Of a stretch of 64,000 nt of DNA, positions 50,053 through 58,938 are shown in pieces (within the stretch, counting starts at the first letter, position 1; each line of letters opens with the position of its first letter). The notes below the pieces were generated by a model. That model did not search any database, was not told the origin of the DNA, and saw only the letters and a program-made list of their open reading frames with translations. The stretch covers positions 62,001 through 126,000 of the forward strand of contig JBMOQH010000024.1 of NCBI GenBank assembly GCA_049322795.1, written 5' to 3'. The position numbers and the translations under genes are program-made. The stretch comes from Immundisolibacter sp049322795 (GTDB lineage Bacteria > Pseudomonadota > Gammaproteobacteria > Immundisolibacterales > Immundisolibacteraceae).

Positions 50053-51723
50053 TCACGCGTCCAGGCGCGCCAGCAGCGCCGTCGCCTGCGCCTTCTGCGC
50101 GGCATTGCCGGTGCGCTGGATTTCTTCGTAAATCTGCCGCGCAGATGGGCCATCGGCCATGCCAACGTAAGCGGTGAGCAGGTCGATCTGCGTGTCGACG
50201 GGATCGCCGAAACCGTCGTCTGCAACGGCCAGGGTCGTCTCGTCCGGAGCGGTGGACGCCACGGGGCTCTGCGTCGACACGACCGGTTCCGGAGCGGCCG
50301 CAGGCGCGTGGACTGTGGTCTGCACGACGGCATTCGCGGGCTCGGGTTCGGGAATTGCCGTCGCTGCTTGGCGGCGTCGCGCCCACAGGAGCAGCCCGGC
50401 CAACCCCACGCCGGCCGCGGCCGCCAAGCCATAGGCCCGCGATCCGGAGCTCGAATCTTCCGCAGTTGATGCCGGCGGCGTGGGCTGCTGTGCGGGCGCT
50501 GGCGTGACCGCGGCGGCAACCGTTGGCGTGGGCTCGGTTGATGCAGCCTCTGCCGGGACAGCCGGGCTGCCGTCGCTGCTCTGCGCGGTGCCGTCGGCCT
50601 TGTCCTCCACAGTCGACGCGTTCCCCTTGGCCAATTGGGTCAGGGTGTTGATCTGCTCTTCAAGCGCCTTCATCCGCACTTCGAGAGAGGCGCTCTGCTG
50701 CTGCGCGGCGTCTAGCGCTTCTTCCAGCAACTGAATGCGGTTTTCCGACACCGACGGCGTCGCCCCCGCAGCGCTTGTCTCCTCACCGCGCAACACGCGG
50801 ACTTCACCCTGCGCTTGCTGGTTGTCCGCCAGCGTGGTGTCGCTGCCGGTGGCTGGCGCTGTCGGCGCCGCAGGCTCGGCCGGCGCCGCTTCGGCGCGCG
50901 TCGGCGTGGCGGCCGGCGGCATATCGATCGGCGTCGGTTCGCCGGCTGGCGGCGCCGCTTCGGCGGGGGATGGCGTGGCGGTCGGTGGCGCGCGCATGGC
51001 GTCCGCCGCAGGGATGGTCAGACGGCTTCCGGCCAGCAGGCGTGCCGGATCGCCGTCGATGAATGCTTTCGGGTTGGCCCGGTGGATGGCGGACATCACG
51101 TCATCCAGGTCCGCGCCGCTGGGCCGGACGCGCCGCGCGATCGACCACAGGGTCGATCCCGGCGGCACCGGACCCCACGCCGCTCCGGCCTTGGGCGCGC
51201 CGACGTTTGCAAATGGATTGGCGCGCGGGCGCGGGGCTGCGGGCTGGATGACCGTCGCCACGCCGGTGGCGGGTGGCGACCAGGTTGCCGTCGGCGTCGC
51301 TGCGGCGGGCGCGCCGACCGGATCGAGCAACACGGTGTAGTGGCGCGCCACCTGGCCGGTCGGGCTGATCGCTTCCACGATGAATTCGATATAGGGCTCA
51401 CGCACCGGCTGGTAAGAGCTGACCGCCACGTAAGGCCGCCCATCGCTGCCCACCTTGACCTCGAAACGCAGCGTCACGCCGCCCAGCGTGCTACCGACTC
51501 CCATGCGTTCGTGCGCTTCGGCGGATGCCAGGCTCACCGTTGCGATCTCGGCCTCCGCGGCGGTGGCGCCGACCAGATCGAAGCGCGCGCTGAGCGGCTG
51601 GCCCAAGGCTGAATTCACCCGCAGCTTGCCCAGCCCGAGCGCCTGTGCGGAAAGCGGCGCCATGCCGAGCGACAGCATCAGGGCCGGCGCCACGACCTGC
51701 CCAAAACGCTTGCGTTTAGCCAC
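50053..51723 (-). CDS. fimV: FimV-type pilus assembly/polar hub protein
   Basis: A 556-residue inner-membrane protein. Signal peptide (1-29), N-terminal periplasmic FimV domain (LGLGKLRVNSALGQPL onward), LysM-like peptidoglycan-binding segment (about 185-240, STLWSIARRV), Ala/Pro-rich spacer, coiled coil (about 325-360), membrane helix (about 426-446), and an acidic cytoplasmic end with the FimV C-terminal helices (DTQIDLLTAYVGMAD). It organises type IV pilus machinery at the pole. It is shorter than P. aeruginosa FimV (about 900) mainly in the cytoplasmic repeats. The asd-fimV-truA order is a known signature. Confidence 0.93.
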   Translation of the reverse strand: MAKRKRFGQVVAPALMLSLGMAPLSAQALGLGKLRVNSALGQPLSARFDLVGATAAEAEIATVSLASAEAHERMGVGSTLGGVTLRFEVKVGSDGRPYVAVSSYQPVREPYIEFIVEAISPTGQVARHYTVLLDPVGAPAAATPTATWSPPATGVATVIQPAAPRPRANPFANVGAPKAGAAWGPVPPGSTLWSIARRVRPSGADLDDVMSAIHRANPKAFIDGDPARLLAGSRLTIPAADAMRAPPTATPSPAEAAPPAGEPTPIDMPPAATPTRAEAAPAEPAAPTAPATGSDTTLADNQQAQGEVRVLRGEETSAAGATPSVSENRIQLLEEALDAAQQQSASLEVRMKALEEQINTLTQLAKGNASTVEDKADGTAQSSDGSPAVPAEAASTEPTPTVAAAVTPAPAQQPTPPASTAEDSSSGSRAYGLAAAAGVGLAGLLLWARRRQAATAIPEPEPANAVVQTTVHAPAAAPEPVVSTQSPVASTAPDETTLAVADDGFGDPVDTQIDLLTAYVGMADGPSARQIYEEIQRTGNAAQKAQATALLARLDA

Positions 51724-51803
51724 CTGGGCCCTCCCTTATGTGTGTCGCAGCGAATTGCGCCGCGAGGTTAACCCAGTGCGGCCGACCCCCACAAACGGCG
51801 CCC

Positions 51804-52829
51804 TCAGTCGCCCAGGTACTCAGCGATCAGCCGCTCGGCGATCTGCACGCTGTTGGTGGCGGCGCCCTTGCGGATGTTGTCCGACACCACCCACAGGTTC
51901 AGGCCACACGGGTGCGAGATGTCCTCGCGGATGCGCCCGACGTAGACCCAGTCCTGGCCGGCGGCTTCCACGGCCGTGGGGTAGCCGCCCGGCGCACGTT
52001 CGTCGATCACGCGTACGCCGGGCGCCTGCGCCAGCAGCGCGCGCGCCTCATCGGCACTGAGCGGGCGCTCGAACTCGACGTGCACCACCTCGGAGTGGCC
52101 ATAGAACACCGGGATGCGCACGCAGGTCGGGTTCACCTCGATGTCGGCGTCGCCCAGGATCTTGCGCGTCTCCCACACCATCTTCATTTCTTCGCGGGTG
52201 TAGCCGTTGTCCTGGAAGCTGTCGATCTGCGGCAGGGCGTTGAAGGCGATCTGCTTCGGGTACACCTTGGGCTCGATCGGCTGGCCGTTGAGCAGCGCCG
52301 CGGTCTGCCCGGCGAGTTCCTCGATGGCCTTCTTGCCGGTGCCGGACACCGATTGATACGTGGCCACGTTGACGCGGCGGATGCGCGCGGCGTCGTGCAG
52401 CGGCTTCAAGGCCACCACCATCTGGATGGTGGAGCAGTTCGGGTTGGCGATGATGCCGCGGTTGCGGTAGTCGGCGATGTCGTGCGGGTTGACCTCCGGC
52501 ACCACCAGCGGGATGTCCGGCTCGTTCCGGAAATGCGAGGTGTTGTCGATCACCACGCAGCCGGCCTCGGCGGCACGCGGCGCGTACTCGGCCGACACCG
52601 AGCCGCCGGCGGAGAACAGCCCGATCTCGGCCTTGGAGAAATCAAAGGTCGCGAGATCCTGCACCTTCAGGCGCCGATCGCCGCAGCGCACCTCCTTGCC
52701 CGCCGAGCGTTCGCTGGCCAGCGCGTACAGCTCGCCGATCGGGAACTGCCGCTCGGCCAGCACCTCGAGCATGGTCTCGCCGACCGCCCCGGTGGCGCCG
52801 ACCACGGCCACATTGAACTTGCGACTCAT
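51804..52829 (-). CDS. asd: Aspartate-semialdehyde dehydrogenase
   Basis: A 341-residue enzyme (EC 1.2.1.11) of the lysine/threonine/methionine/diaminopimelate branch. NADP-binding VVGATGAVGETMLEVL opens the protein; catalytic Cys132 is in IANPNCSTIQM, and VYPKQIAFNALPQID and RIPVFYGHSE are conserved. ATG 52829 is clear; frames extending upstream fall in leuB. Confidence 0.97.
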   Translation of the reverse strand: MSRKFNVAVVGATGAVGETMLEVLAERQFPIGELYALASERSAGKEVRCGDRRLKVQDLATFDFSKAEIGLFSAGGSVSAEYAPRAAEAGCVVIDNTSHFRNEPDIPLVVPEVNPHDIADYRNRGIIANPNCSTIQMVVALKPLHDAARIRRVNVATYQSVSGTGKKAIEELAGQTAALLNGQPIEPKVYPKQIAFNALPQIDSFQDNGYTREEMKMVWETRKILGDADIEVNPTCVRIPVFYGHSEVVHVEFERPLSADEARALLAQAPGVRVIDERAPGGYPTAVEAAGQDWVYVGRIREDISHPCGLNLWVVSDNIRKGAATNSVQIAERLIAEYLGD

Positions 52830-52843
52830 CACACCACCCGTCC

Positions 52844-53929
52844 TTACACGCTGGCCTTCAAGGCCTCGACCACGGCATCGCCCATCTGTGCGGTGCCGAG
52901 CACCCGCTCGCCCGGCAGCGCGATGTCGCCGGTACGAAGACCCTGACGCAGCACGCTCGCCACCGCCTGCTCCACGCCGTCGGCGGCTGCCGCCTGACCC
53001 AGGCTGTAGCGCAGCAGCATGGCCACCGACAGCAGGGTCGCCAGCGGATTGGCCTTCTGCTGGCCGGCGATGTCCGGCGCCGAGCCATGCACCGGCTCGT
53101 ACATGCCAAAGCCGGTCTCGTTCAGCGACGCCGACGGCAGCATGCCGATGGAGCCGGTCAGCATGGCGGCGCAGTCGGACAGGATGTCGCCGAACAGGTT
53201 CTCGGTGACCACCACGTCGAACTGCTTGGGCGCCCGCACCAGCTGCATGGCGGCGTTGTCCACGTACATGTGGCTCAGTTCCACGTCCGGATAGTCGGCC
53301 GCGATCCGCATCATCACCTCGCGCCATAGCTGGCTCGTTTCCAGCACGTTGGCCTTGTCGACCGAGCACAGGCGCCGGCCGCGCCGGCGGGCGATGTCGA
53401 AGCCGGTGCGCCCGATGCGCTCGATCTCGGCCTCGCCGTAGACCATGGTGTTGCGGCCCTCGCGGCTGCCGTCGGCCAGCGTCTCAACGCCGCGCGGTTC
53501 GCCGAAGTAAATGCCGCCGGTCAGCTCGCGGATGATGACGATGTCGAGCCCCGTCACCACGTCGGGCTTGAGCGTCGAGGCGCCGGCCAGTTCCGGAAAC
53601 AGCAGCGCCGGGCGCAGGTTGGCGTACAGGCCGAGCGCCTTGCGGATGCCGAGCAGGCCGCGCTCCGGGCGCAGCTGCGCCGGGCCGCGGTCCCACTTCT
53701 CGCCGCCGACCGCGCCCAGCAGCACGGCGTCGGCCTGGCGGGCCAGCGCGAGGGTCTCGTCCGGCAGCGGCACGCCGGTGGCGTCGATGGCGCAGCCGCC
53801 GAGCAGTCCGCGGGTGAAGGTGAAATCGAGACCGAATTTCTCGCCTACCGCCAGAAGCAGCTTTTCCGCCTCGGCGACGATCTCGGGGCCGATGCCGTCG
53901 CCGGGCAGCAGCAGGATGGTGTGACTCAT
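52844..53929 (-). CDS. leuB: 3-Isopropylmalate dehydrogenase
   Basis: A 361-residue NAD-dependent decarboxylating dehydrogenase (EC 1.1.1.85) of leucine synthesis. LLPGDGIGPEIV, RELTGGIYFGEPRG, the YVDNAAMQL segment and NLFGDILSDCAAMLTGSIGMLPSASL-type region (metal-binding Asp residues) are all present. Its ATG overlaps the leuD stop (ATGA). The asd gene follows 14 nt downstream. Confidence 0.97.
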   Translation of the reverse strand: MSHTILLLPGDGIGPEIVAEAEKLLLAVGEKFGLDFTFTRGLLGGCAIDATGVPLPDETLALARQADAVLLGAVGGEKWDRGPAQLRPERGLLGIRKALGLYANLRPALLFPELAGASTLKPDVVTGLDIVIIRELTGGIYFGEPRGVETLADGSREGRNTMVYGEAEIERIGRTGFDIARRRGRRLCSVDKANVLETSQLWREVMMRIAADYPDVELSHMYVDNAAMQLVRAPKQFDVVVTENLFGDILSDCAAMLTGSIGMLPSASLNETGFGMYEPVHGSAPDIAGQQKANPLATLLSVAMLLRYSLGQAAAADGVEQAVASVLRQGLRTGDIALPGERVLGTAQMGDAVVEALKASV

Positions 53930-54585
53930 GCGTTCGCTCCAGCGCGATCGGGGAACAGCCACGGCGCCTCGGCGGCGCGGCGCGCCTCGTAGGCGCGGAT
54001 GGCATCGGCGTGCTGCAGCGTGAGCCCGATGTCGTCGAGGCCGTTCAGCAGCCGGTGGCGACGGTCGGCGTCGATCGAAAAGGCGAAGGCCTCGCCCGAT
54101 GGCGTGCGCACTTCCTGCGCCTCGAGGTCTACCGTCAGGCGGTAGCCCTCGGTCGCCGCCACTTCGGCGAACAGCCGATCGACCACGTCTTCCGGCAGCG
54201 TCACCGGCAACAGGCCGTTCTTGAAGCTGTTGTTGTAGAAGATCTCGGCGAAGCTCGGCGCGATCACGGCGCGGATGCCGTAGCCCACCAGCGCCCACAC
54301 GGCGTGCTCGCGGCTCGAGCCACAGCCGAAGTTGCGCCGTGCCAGCAGCACCTGCGCACCCGCGTAGCGCGGTTGATTCAGCACGAAATCCGGGTTCAGC
54401 GGCCGGCCCGAGCAGTCCTGACCCGGCTCGCCGTGATCCAGATAACGCCACTCGTCGAACAGGTTCGGACCGAAGCCGCTGCGCTTGACCGACTTCAGGA
54501 ACTGCTTGGGGATGATGGCGTCAGTGTCGATGTTGGCGCGGTCAACCGGCAGCACCAGGCCCGACAGTGTTTCGAACTTGTCCAT
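53926..54585 (-). CDS. leuD: 3-Isopropylmalate dehydratase small subunit
   Basis: A 219-residue swivel-domain subunit (EC 4.2.1.33) that pairs with LeuC. Family motifs: IDTDAIIPKQFLK, LARRNFGCGSSREHAVWAL, and APSFAEIFYNNSFKNGLLP. Normal length. It is separated from leuC by a tiny entericidin gene whose stop is 3 nt before the leuD start. Confidence 0.97.
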   Translation of the reverse strand: MDKFETLSGLVLPVDRANIDTDAIIPKQFLKSVKRSGFGPNLFDEWRYLDHGEPGQDCSGRPLNPDFVLNQPRYAGAQVLLARRNFGCGSSREHAVWALVGYGIRAVIAPSFAEIFYNNSFKNGLLPVTLPEDVVDRLFAEVAATEGYRLTVDLEAQEVRTPSGEAFAFSIDADRRHRLLNGLDDIGLTLQHADAIRAYEARRAAEAPWLFPDRAGANA

Positions 54586-54588
54586 GTT

Positions 54589-54714
54589 CTACCTGGTCGA
54601 CTTCTCGATGGCCTCACCACCCTTCTGCACATCCTTGCCGATACCGGCGATGGTGTTGCAGGCGCCGAGCGTCAGCAGAACCCCGGCAGCGACCAGCAGC
54701 TTCAGACCACGCAT
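54589..54714 (-). CDS. Entericidin A/B-family small lipoprotein
   Basis: A 41-residue lipoprotein lying between leuC and leuD. It starts MRGLKLLVAAG, has a lipobox LGAC with the lipidated Cys at residue 19, and continues NTIAGIGKDVQKGGEAIEK, the typical entericidin core. Start codon is 10 nt after the leuC stop and the stop is 3 nt before leuD, so it is made from the leu transcript. Entericidins are small membrane lipoproteins first described as a toxin/antidote pair; here there is only one. Confidence 0.88.
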   Translation of the reverse strand: MRGLKLLVAAGVLLTLGACNTIAGIGKDVQKGGEAIEKSTR

Positions 54715-54724
54715 TGCTTAACCC

Positions 54725-56128
54725 TCACAGTTGACGCACGTCGACAAAATGTCCTGCGACAGCCGCCGCGGCGGCCATGGCTGGACTGACCAAATGGGTG
54801 CGCCCGCCTTGCCCCTGCCGGCCCTCGAAGTTGCGGTTGGAGGTGGACGCGCAGCGCTCGCCCGGCTCGAGGCGATCGGCGTTCATGGCCAGGCACATGG
54901 AACACCCCGCCTCGCGCCACTCGAAACCGGCGGCGCGGAAGATGGCGTCGAGGCCCTCGGCCTCCGCCTGCCGCTTGACCAGTCCTGAACCGGGCACGGC
55001 CAGCGCCAGGCGCACGTTGGCCGCCACCTTGCGGCCTTTCAGCACCGCCGCGGCGACACGGAAATCCTCGATGCGGCCGTTGGTGCACGAACCGATGAAC
55101 ACCTTGTCGATGCGCACGTCGCTCAGCGCCGTGCCCGGCTCGAGGTCCATGTACTGAAGCGCCCGGCGCATGCCCTCGGCCCGTGCCGGGTCGGTCTCGG
55201 CGGCCGGATCGGGCACGCGGCCGTCAACCGGCAGCACCATCTCGGGCGACGTGCCCCAGGTCACCTGCGGCGTGAGGCTGGCGGCGTCGATCCCAATCAC
55301 GCGGTCGAACAGGGCGTCCGGATCAGACACCAGCTCCCGCCAGGCCGCGGCGGCACGTTCGAAGACATCCGCCTGCGGGGCGAACGGCCGGCCACGGACG
55401 TAGTCGATCGTTGTGTCGTCCACGGCAACCAGGCCGACGCGAGCGCCGGCCTCGATGGCCATGTTGCACAGCGTCATGCGCCCTTCCATGGACAGCGCGC
55501 GCACCGCCTCGCCGCCGAACTCGATGGCGTAGCCGGTGCCGCCAGCGGTGCCGATGGCGCCGATGATGGCCAGGATCAGATCCTTGGCATACACGCCGGC
55601 CTGCAGGCGCCCGTCGACGCGGATCAGCATGTTCTTCGACTTGCGCTGCGGCAGCGTCTGCGTGGCGAGCGTGTGCTCGACCTCGGACGTGCCGATGCCA
55701 TAGGCCAGCGCGGCGAAGGCGCCGTGCGTGGCGGTGTGCGAGTCGCCGCACACCACGGTCATGCCGGGCAGCGTGGCGCCCTGTTCGGGGCCGATGATGT
55801 GCACCACGCCCTGGCGCGGATCATTCATCCTGAACTCGTTAATGCCGAACTGCTCGCAGTTGCGGTCGAGCGTCGCGACCTGCTCGGCCGACACCGGATC
55901 GGCGATGCCGACGCTGCGGTCGGTGGTCGGCACGTTGTGGTCGGCCACGGCGAGATTCGCCACCGTGCGCCACGGCCGGCGGCCAGACAGCGCCAGGCCC
56001 TCGAAGGCTTGCGGCGAGGTGACCTCATGGATCAGGTGCCGGTCGATATACAGCAGCACCGAGCCGTCCGGCTCGGTGTGCACGACGTGGGCATCCCACA
56101 GTTTGTCGTAGAGCGTCTTGCCGGCCAT
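54725..56128 (-). CDS. leuC: 3-Isopropylmalate dehydratase large subunit
   Basis: A 467-residue aconitase-family subunit (EC 4.2.1.33) holding the [4Fe-4S] cluster. Cluster cysteines lie in FIGSCTNGRIEDF and in REAGCSMCLAMN; VVCGDSHTATHGAFAALA and NRNFEGRQG are family blocks. ATG 56128 (MAGKTLYDKLWDAH) is the family start; an upstream extension is non-coding. It is the first gene of the minus-strand housekeeping block; the promoter must lie in or beyond 56129-56460, with no clear consensus found. Confidence 0.97.
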   Translation of the reverse strand: MAGKTLYDKLWDAHVVHTEPDGSVLLYIDRHLIHEVTSPQAFEGLALSGRRPWRTVANLAVADHNVPTTDRSVGIADPVSAEQVATLDRNCEQFGINEFRMNDPRQGVVHIIGPEQGATLPGMTVVCGDSHTATHGAFAALAYGIGTSEVEHTLATQTLPQRKSKNMLIRVDGRLQAGVYAKDLILAIIGAIGTAGGTGYAIEFGGEAVRALSMEGRMTLCNMAIEAGARVGLVAVDDTTIDYVRGRPFAPQADVFERAAAAWRELVSDPDALFDRVIGIDAASLTPQVTWGTSPEMVLPVDGRVPDPAAETDPARAEGMRRALQYMDLEPGTALSDVRIDKVFIGSCTNGRIEDFRVAAAVLKGRKVAANVRLALAVPGSGLVKRQAEAEGLDAIFRAAGFEWREAGCSMCLAMNADRLEPGERCASTSNRNFEGRQGQGGRTHLVSPAMAAAAAVAGHFVDVRQL

Positions 56129-56288
56129 TACATGCACCGTGTGAGCGTGAGTCGAAAATCCATGCCGTCGCCAGCCTCGGCGAGCGCCCGATGACCGCTG
56201 CCGGCTCGACAAGGGCACAAGACGGCTCTAAAAATAGCGCCGCCGGAAAGTCCCCCCGAGCGAGTCACCGCGCCGCCGAAGCACCGAC

Positions 56289-56690
56289 ATGACCTTTCGT
56301 GAACTGGCCATCTGGCTCGAAAACCGCCTCGGCACCTGCCACCTGCTGGTGAACCGCGATGCCAAGGAACCGGCCGACCTGCTGCTCGCCACTGGCCTGC
56401 ACGACAGGTTGCTGAAAGAGCTGTTGACGGCAGTGTATAAAAGCAATCGATGCTATCACATCCGGGCCCGGCTCTCGGCCCAGAACACGCTCGCAGCGCT
56501 ACAGCCGTTGCGAGAAAAGGTACTCGAGGAGCCCGCGACCGACTTGCACACGGTGCGTCTGCTGGACGCCGTCGACCTGGCCGTCCGCGCCGCGTTTGCC
56601 TTGCCATCGGCGCAACGGACGGTGGCCGCATCGAGCACCTGCGAGATCATCAGGCTGCCGGCTTCGCGGTCTCTTCGCCAGGCCGGTTGA
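56289..56690 (+). CDS. Hypothetical protein
   Basis: A 133-residue protein with no recognised family. It looks soluble and helical (ELAIWLENRLG, LHDRLLKELLTAV, QPLREKVLEEP). Codon third positions are GC-rich like its neighbours, favouring a real gene, but the ribosome site is poor, the first part lies in the expected leuC promoter zone, and its end overlaps the MFS gene by 41 nt on the other strand. Could be spurious. Confidence 0.45.
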   Translation: MTFRELAIWLENRLGTCHLLVNRDAKEPADLLLATGLHDRLLKELLTAVYKSNRCYHIRARLSAQNTLAALQPLREKVLEEPATDLHTVRLLDAVDLAVRAAFALPSAQRTVAASSTCEIIRLPASRSLRQAG

Positions 56691-57828
56691 GCAGCCCCCA
56701 GACGGCGGCTGCGACCAGCGCCGTTGCCGCTGCCAATTCGAACACCCGCGCCGCACCGGCCGCATCCCACAGATAACCGCTCGCGACGCCGCCGAGTGCG
56801 CCGCCGCCGCCCATGCACAGCCCGCTGTAAAGCGCCTGGCCGCGGCCCTGCAGGGCGGCCGGGAAGAACCGCTGCACCTGCGCCAGCGCCGCCACGTGAA
56901 AGGCACCGAACGTCGCTGCGTGCAGCACCTGCGCCGCCAGCAGCCAGGGCATGCTGGTCGCCCCGTGGCCGATGATCAGCCAGCGCAGCGCCGCCAGCAG
57001 CAGGCTGCCGAGAAACACCCGGGCGGCGCCGATGCGGGGCAGCAGGCGCGCCAGCGCAAGGAAAATGCCCACCTCGGCCACGACCCCGAGCGCCCACAGC
57101 GCGCCCACCGTGCTGCGCGTGTAACCGAGGTCTTCGAGCAGGATCGAGAAGAAGCCGTAGTAGGGCCCGTGGCTGGCCTGCATCAGGAACGCCGCGGCCA
57201 GAAAGCCCAGCGCTGCCGGGCTGCGCAGCGCGCCGCGCAGCGAGGCCTTGGCGTGCGCTGCGGGCGGCGCCGGCCGGTCCGGCACCAGCAGGCTGCTGAG
57301 CAGCGTGCCCGTCATGGTCGCCAGCAGCACCGCCAGCAGCAGCTCGATGCCGGCTCGCTCCAGCAGCCAGCCGCCGCCGAGCACCACGCCGATGAAGCCG
57401 ACCGATCCCCACAACCGGATGCGGCCGTAGAGATTCCCGGCGCCGCCCAGATGGCGCAGGGTGACGATCTCGAACTGCGGCAGGGCGGCGTTCCAGAAAA
57501 AGCCGAACGCCGCCGTCACCAGCGCCACCGGCCAGAAGCCGCGCGCCACGAACATGCCGCAGAAGATCAGCGTCATCAGCAGCGCGCACACGCGCACCAC
57601 CACGATGCGCCGCGGCATGCGGTCGCCCACCCAGGCGCTGGCCCACGGGGCGAGGATGCGCGTCAGCGTGCCGACTGCCATCAGCTGGCCGATCTCGAGC
57701 GCCGTCATGCCGCGCGCGCGCAGGAACACCGTCCAGTACGGCACCATGGCGCCGAGAATGGCGAAGTAACTCAGATAGAAGGCCGACAGCCGCCAGTAAG
57801 GCAGCCGCGCCCCGGCCTCAGTCGTCAA
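56650..57828 (-). CDS. MFS transporter (HcaT/PPP-like)
   Basis: A 392-residue major facilitator with about twelve membrane segments. The opening LPYWRLSAFYLSYFAILGAMVPYW and the loop VGDRMPRRIVVVRV are typical of the MFS_1-like/3-phenylpropionate transporter group (HcaT). It may import an aromatic acid, fitting the catabolic genes, but the substrate is not certain. Its start lies 11 nt inside the end of aroC, so it is coupled to that operon. Confidence 0.87.
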   Translation of the reverse strand: MTTEAGARLPYWRLSAFYLSYFAILGAMVPYWTVFLRARGMTALEIGQLMAVGTLTRILAPWASAWVGDRMPRRIVVVRVCALLMTLIFCGMFVARGFWPVALVTAAFGFFWNAALPQFEIVTLRHLGGAGNLYGRIRLWGSVGFIGVVLGGGWLLERAGIELLLAVLLATMTGTLLSSLLVPDRPAPPAAHAKASLRGALRSPAALGFLAAAFLMQASHGPYYGFFSILLEDLGYTRSTVGALWALGVVAEVGIFLALARLLPRIGAARVFLGSLLLAALRWLIIGHGATSMPWLLAAQVLHAATFGAFHVAALAQVQRFFPAALQGRGQALYSGLCMGGGGALGGVASGYLWDAAGAARVFELAAATALVAAAVWGLLNRPGEETAKPAA

Positions 57829-58918
57829 CGGCGCCGGGGATGACGGGCGTGACCGGATCGATGCCGGCGTTCTGCGCCTGCTGGCGCAGCAGGTGGTCCA
57901 TCAGCACCAGCGCCAGCATGGCCTCGGCGATCGGCACCGCGCGGATGCCCACGCACGGATCGTGGCGGCCGGTGGTGACGATGTCGGTGTCGGCGCCGTG
58001 AACGTCCACCGTGCGACCGGGCAGGCGGATGCTGGAGGTCGGCTTCAGCGCCAGGCTGACCACGACGTCCTGACCGCTCGAGATGCCGCCCAGCACGCCG
58101 CCGGCGCGGTTGGACAGAAACCCGGTCGAGGTGATCTCGTCGCGGTGCTCGCTGCCCCGTTGCGTGACCACGTCGAACCCGGCGCCGATCTCCACGCCCT
58201 TGACGGCATTGATGCCCATCATGGCGTGGGCGATGTCGGCATCCAGGCGATCGAACACCGGTTCGCCCAGGCCCGGTGGGACACCGTGGGCCAGCACCGT
58301 GACGCGTGCGCCGATCGAGTCACCGTCGCGGCGCAGCTGCGTGATGAGCGCCTCCAGATCCGCCACGCTGGCAGGGTCCGGGCAGAAGAACGGGTTGTCG
58401 TTCACCGCCGCCCAGTCGCGCAGGTCAAGTGCGATTTCCCCCATCTGCGCCAGATAGCCGCGGATCGTGACACCACGCGTGGCCAGATACTTGCGCGCCA
58501 CGGCGCCGGCCGCCACGCGCGCCGCCGTCTCGCGCGCCGACGAGCGTCCGCCGCCGCGGTAGTCGCGCCGGCCGAACTTGTGCTGATAGGTGTAGTCGGC
58601 ATGGCCGGGCCGGAACTTGTCCTTGATGGCCGCGTAATCGCGCGAGCGCTGGTCGGTGTTACGGATCAGCAGGCCGATCGGTGTGCCGGTGGTCAGGCCC
58701 TCGAACACGCCGGACAGGATCTCGACCTGGTCCGCTTCCTGGCGCTGCGTGGTGAACCGGGACGTGCCCGGCCGGCGACGGTCCAGATCGGGCTGGATGT
58801 CGGCCTCGGTCAGCGGCAGGCCCGGCGGGCAGCCGTCGATGACGGCACCCAGCGCCGCGCCGTGGCTCTCGCCGAAGGTGGTGACCGTGAACAGACGGCC
58901 GAAGGTGTTGCCGGACAT
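57818..58918 (-). CDS. aroC: Chorismate synthase
   Basis: A 366-residue FMN-dependent enzyme (EC 4.2.3.5) forming chorismate from EPSP, the branch point for aromatic amino acids. Signatures: GNTFGRLFTVTTFGESHG, RRPGTSRFTTQR, YRGGGRSSARETAARVAAGA, and the C-terminal GRHDPCVGIRAVPIAEAM. ATG 58918 is clear; frames upstream lie in the cation efflux gene. Lies 20 nt after that gene and overlaps the MFS gene. Confidence 0.97.
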   Translation of the reverse strand: MSGNTFGRLFTVTTFGESHGAALGAVIDGCPPGLPLTEADIQPDLDRRRPGTSRFTTQRQEADQVEILSGVFEGLTTGTPIGLLIRNTDQRSRDYAAIKDKFRPGHADYTYQHKFGRRDYRGGGRSSARETAARVAAGAVARKYLATRGVTIRGYLAQMGEIALDLRDWAAVNDNPFFCPDPASVADLEALITQLRRDGDSIGARVTVLAHGVPPGLGEPVFDRLDADIAHAMMGINAVKGVEIGAGFDVVTQRGSEHRDEITSTGFLSNRAGGVLGGISSGQDVVVSLALKPTSSIRLPGRTVDVHGADTDIVTTGRHDPCVGIRAVPIAEAMLALVLMDHLLRQQAQNAGIDPVTPVIPGAVDD

Positions 58919-58938
58919 GCGGAATCTCGTTGGGCGGA

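Noticed and set aside
56400..56460. leuC promoter on the minus strand around TATACA near 56436
   Set aside because: A -10-like hexamer exists, but no convincing -35 lies 16-18 nt upstream.
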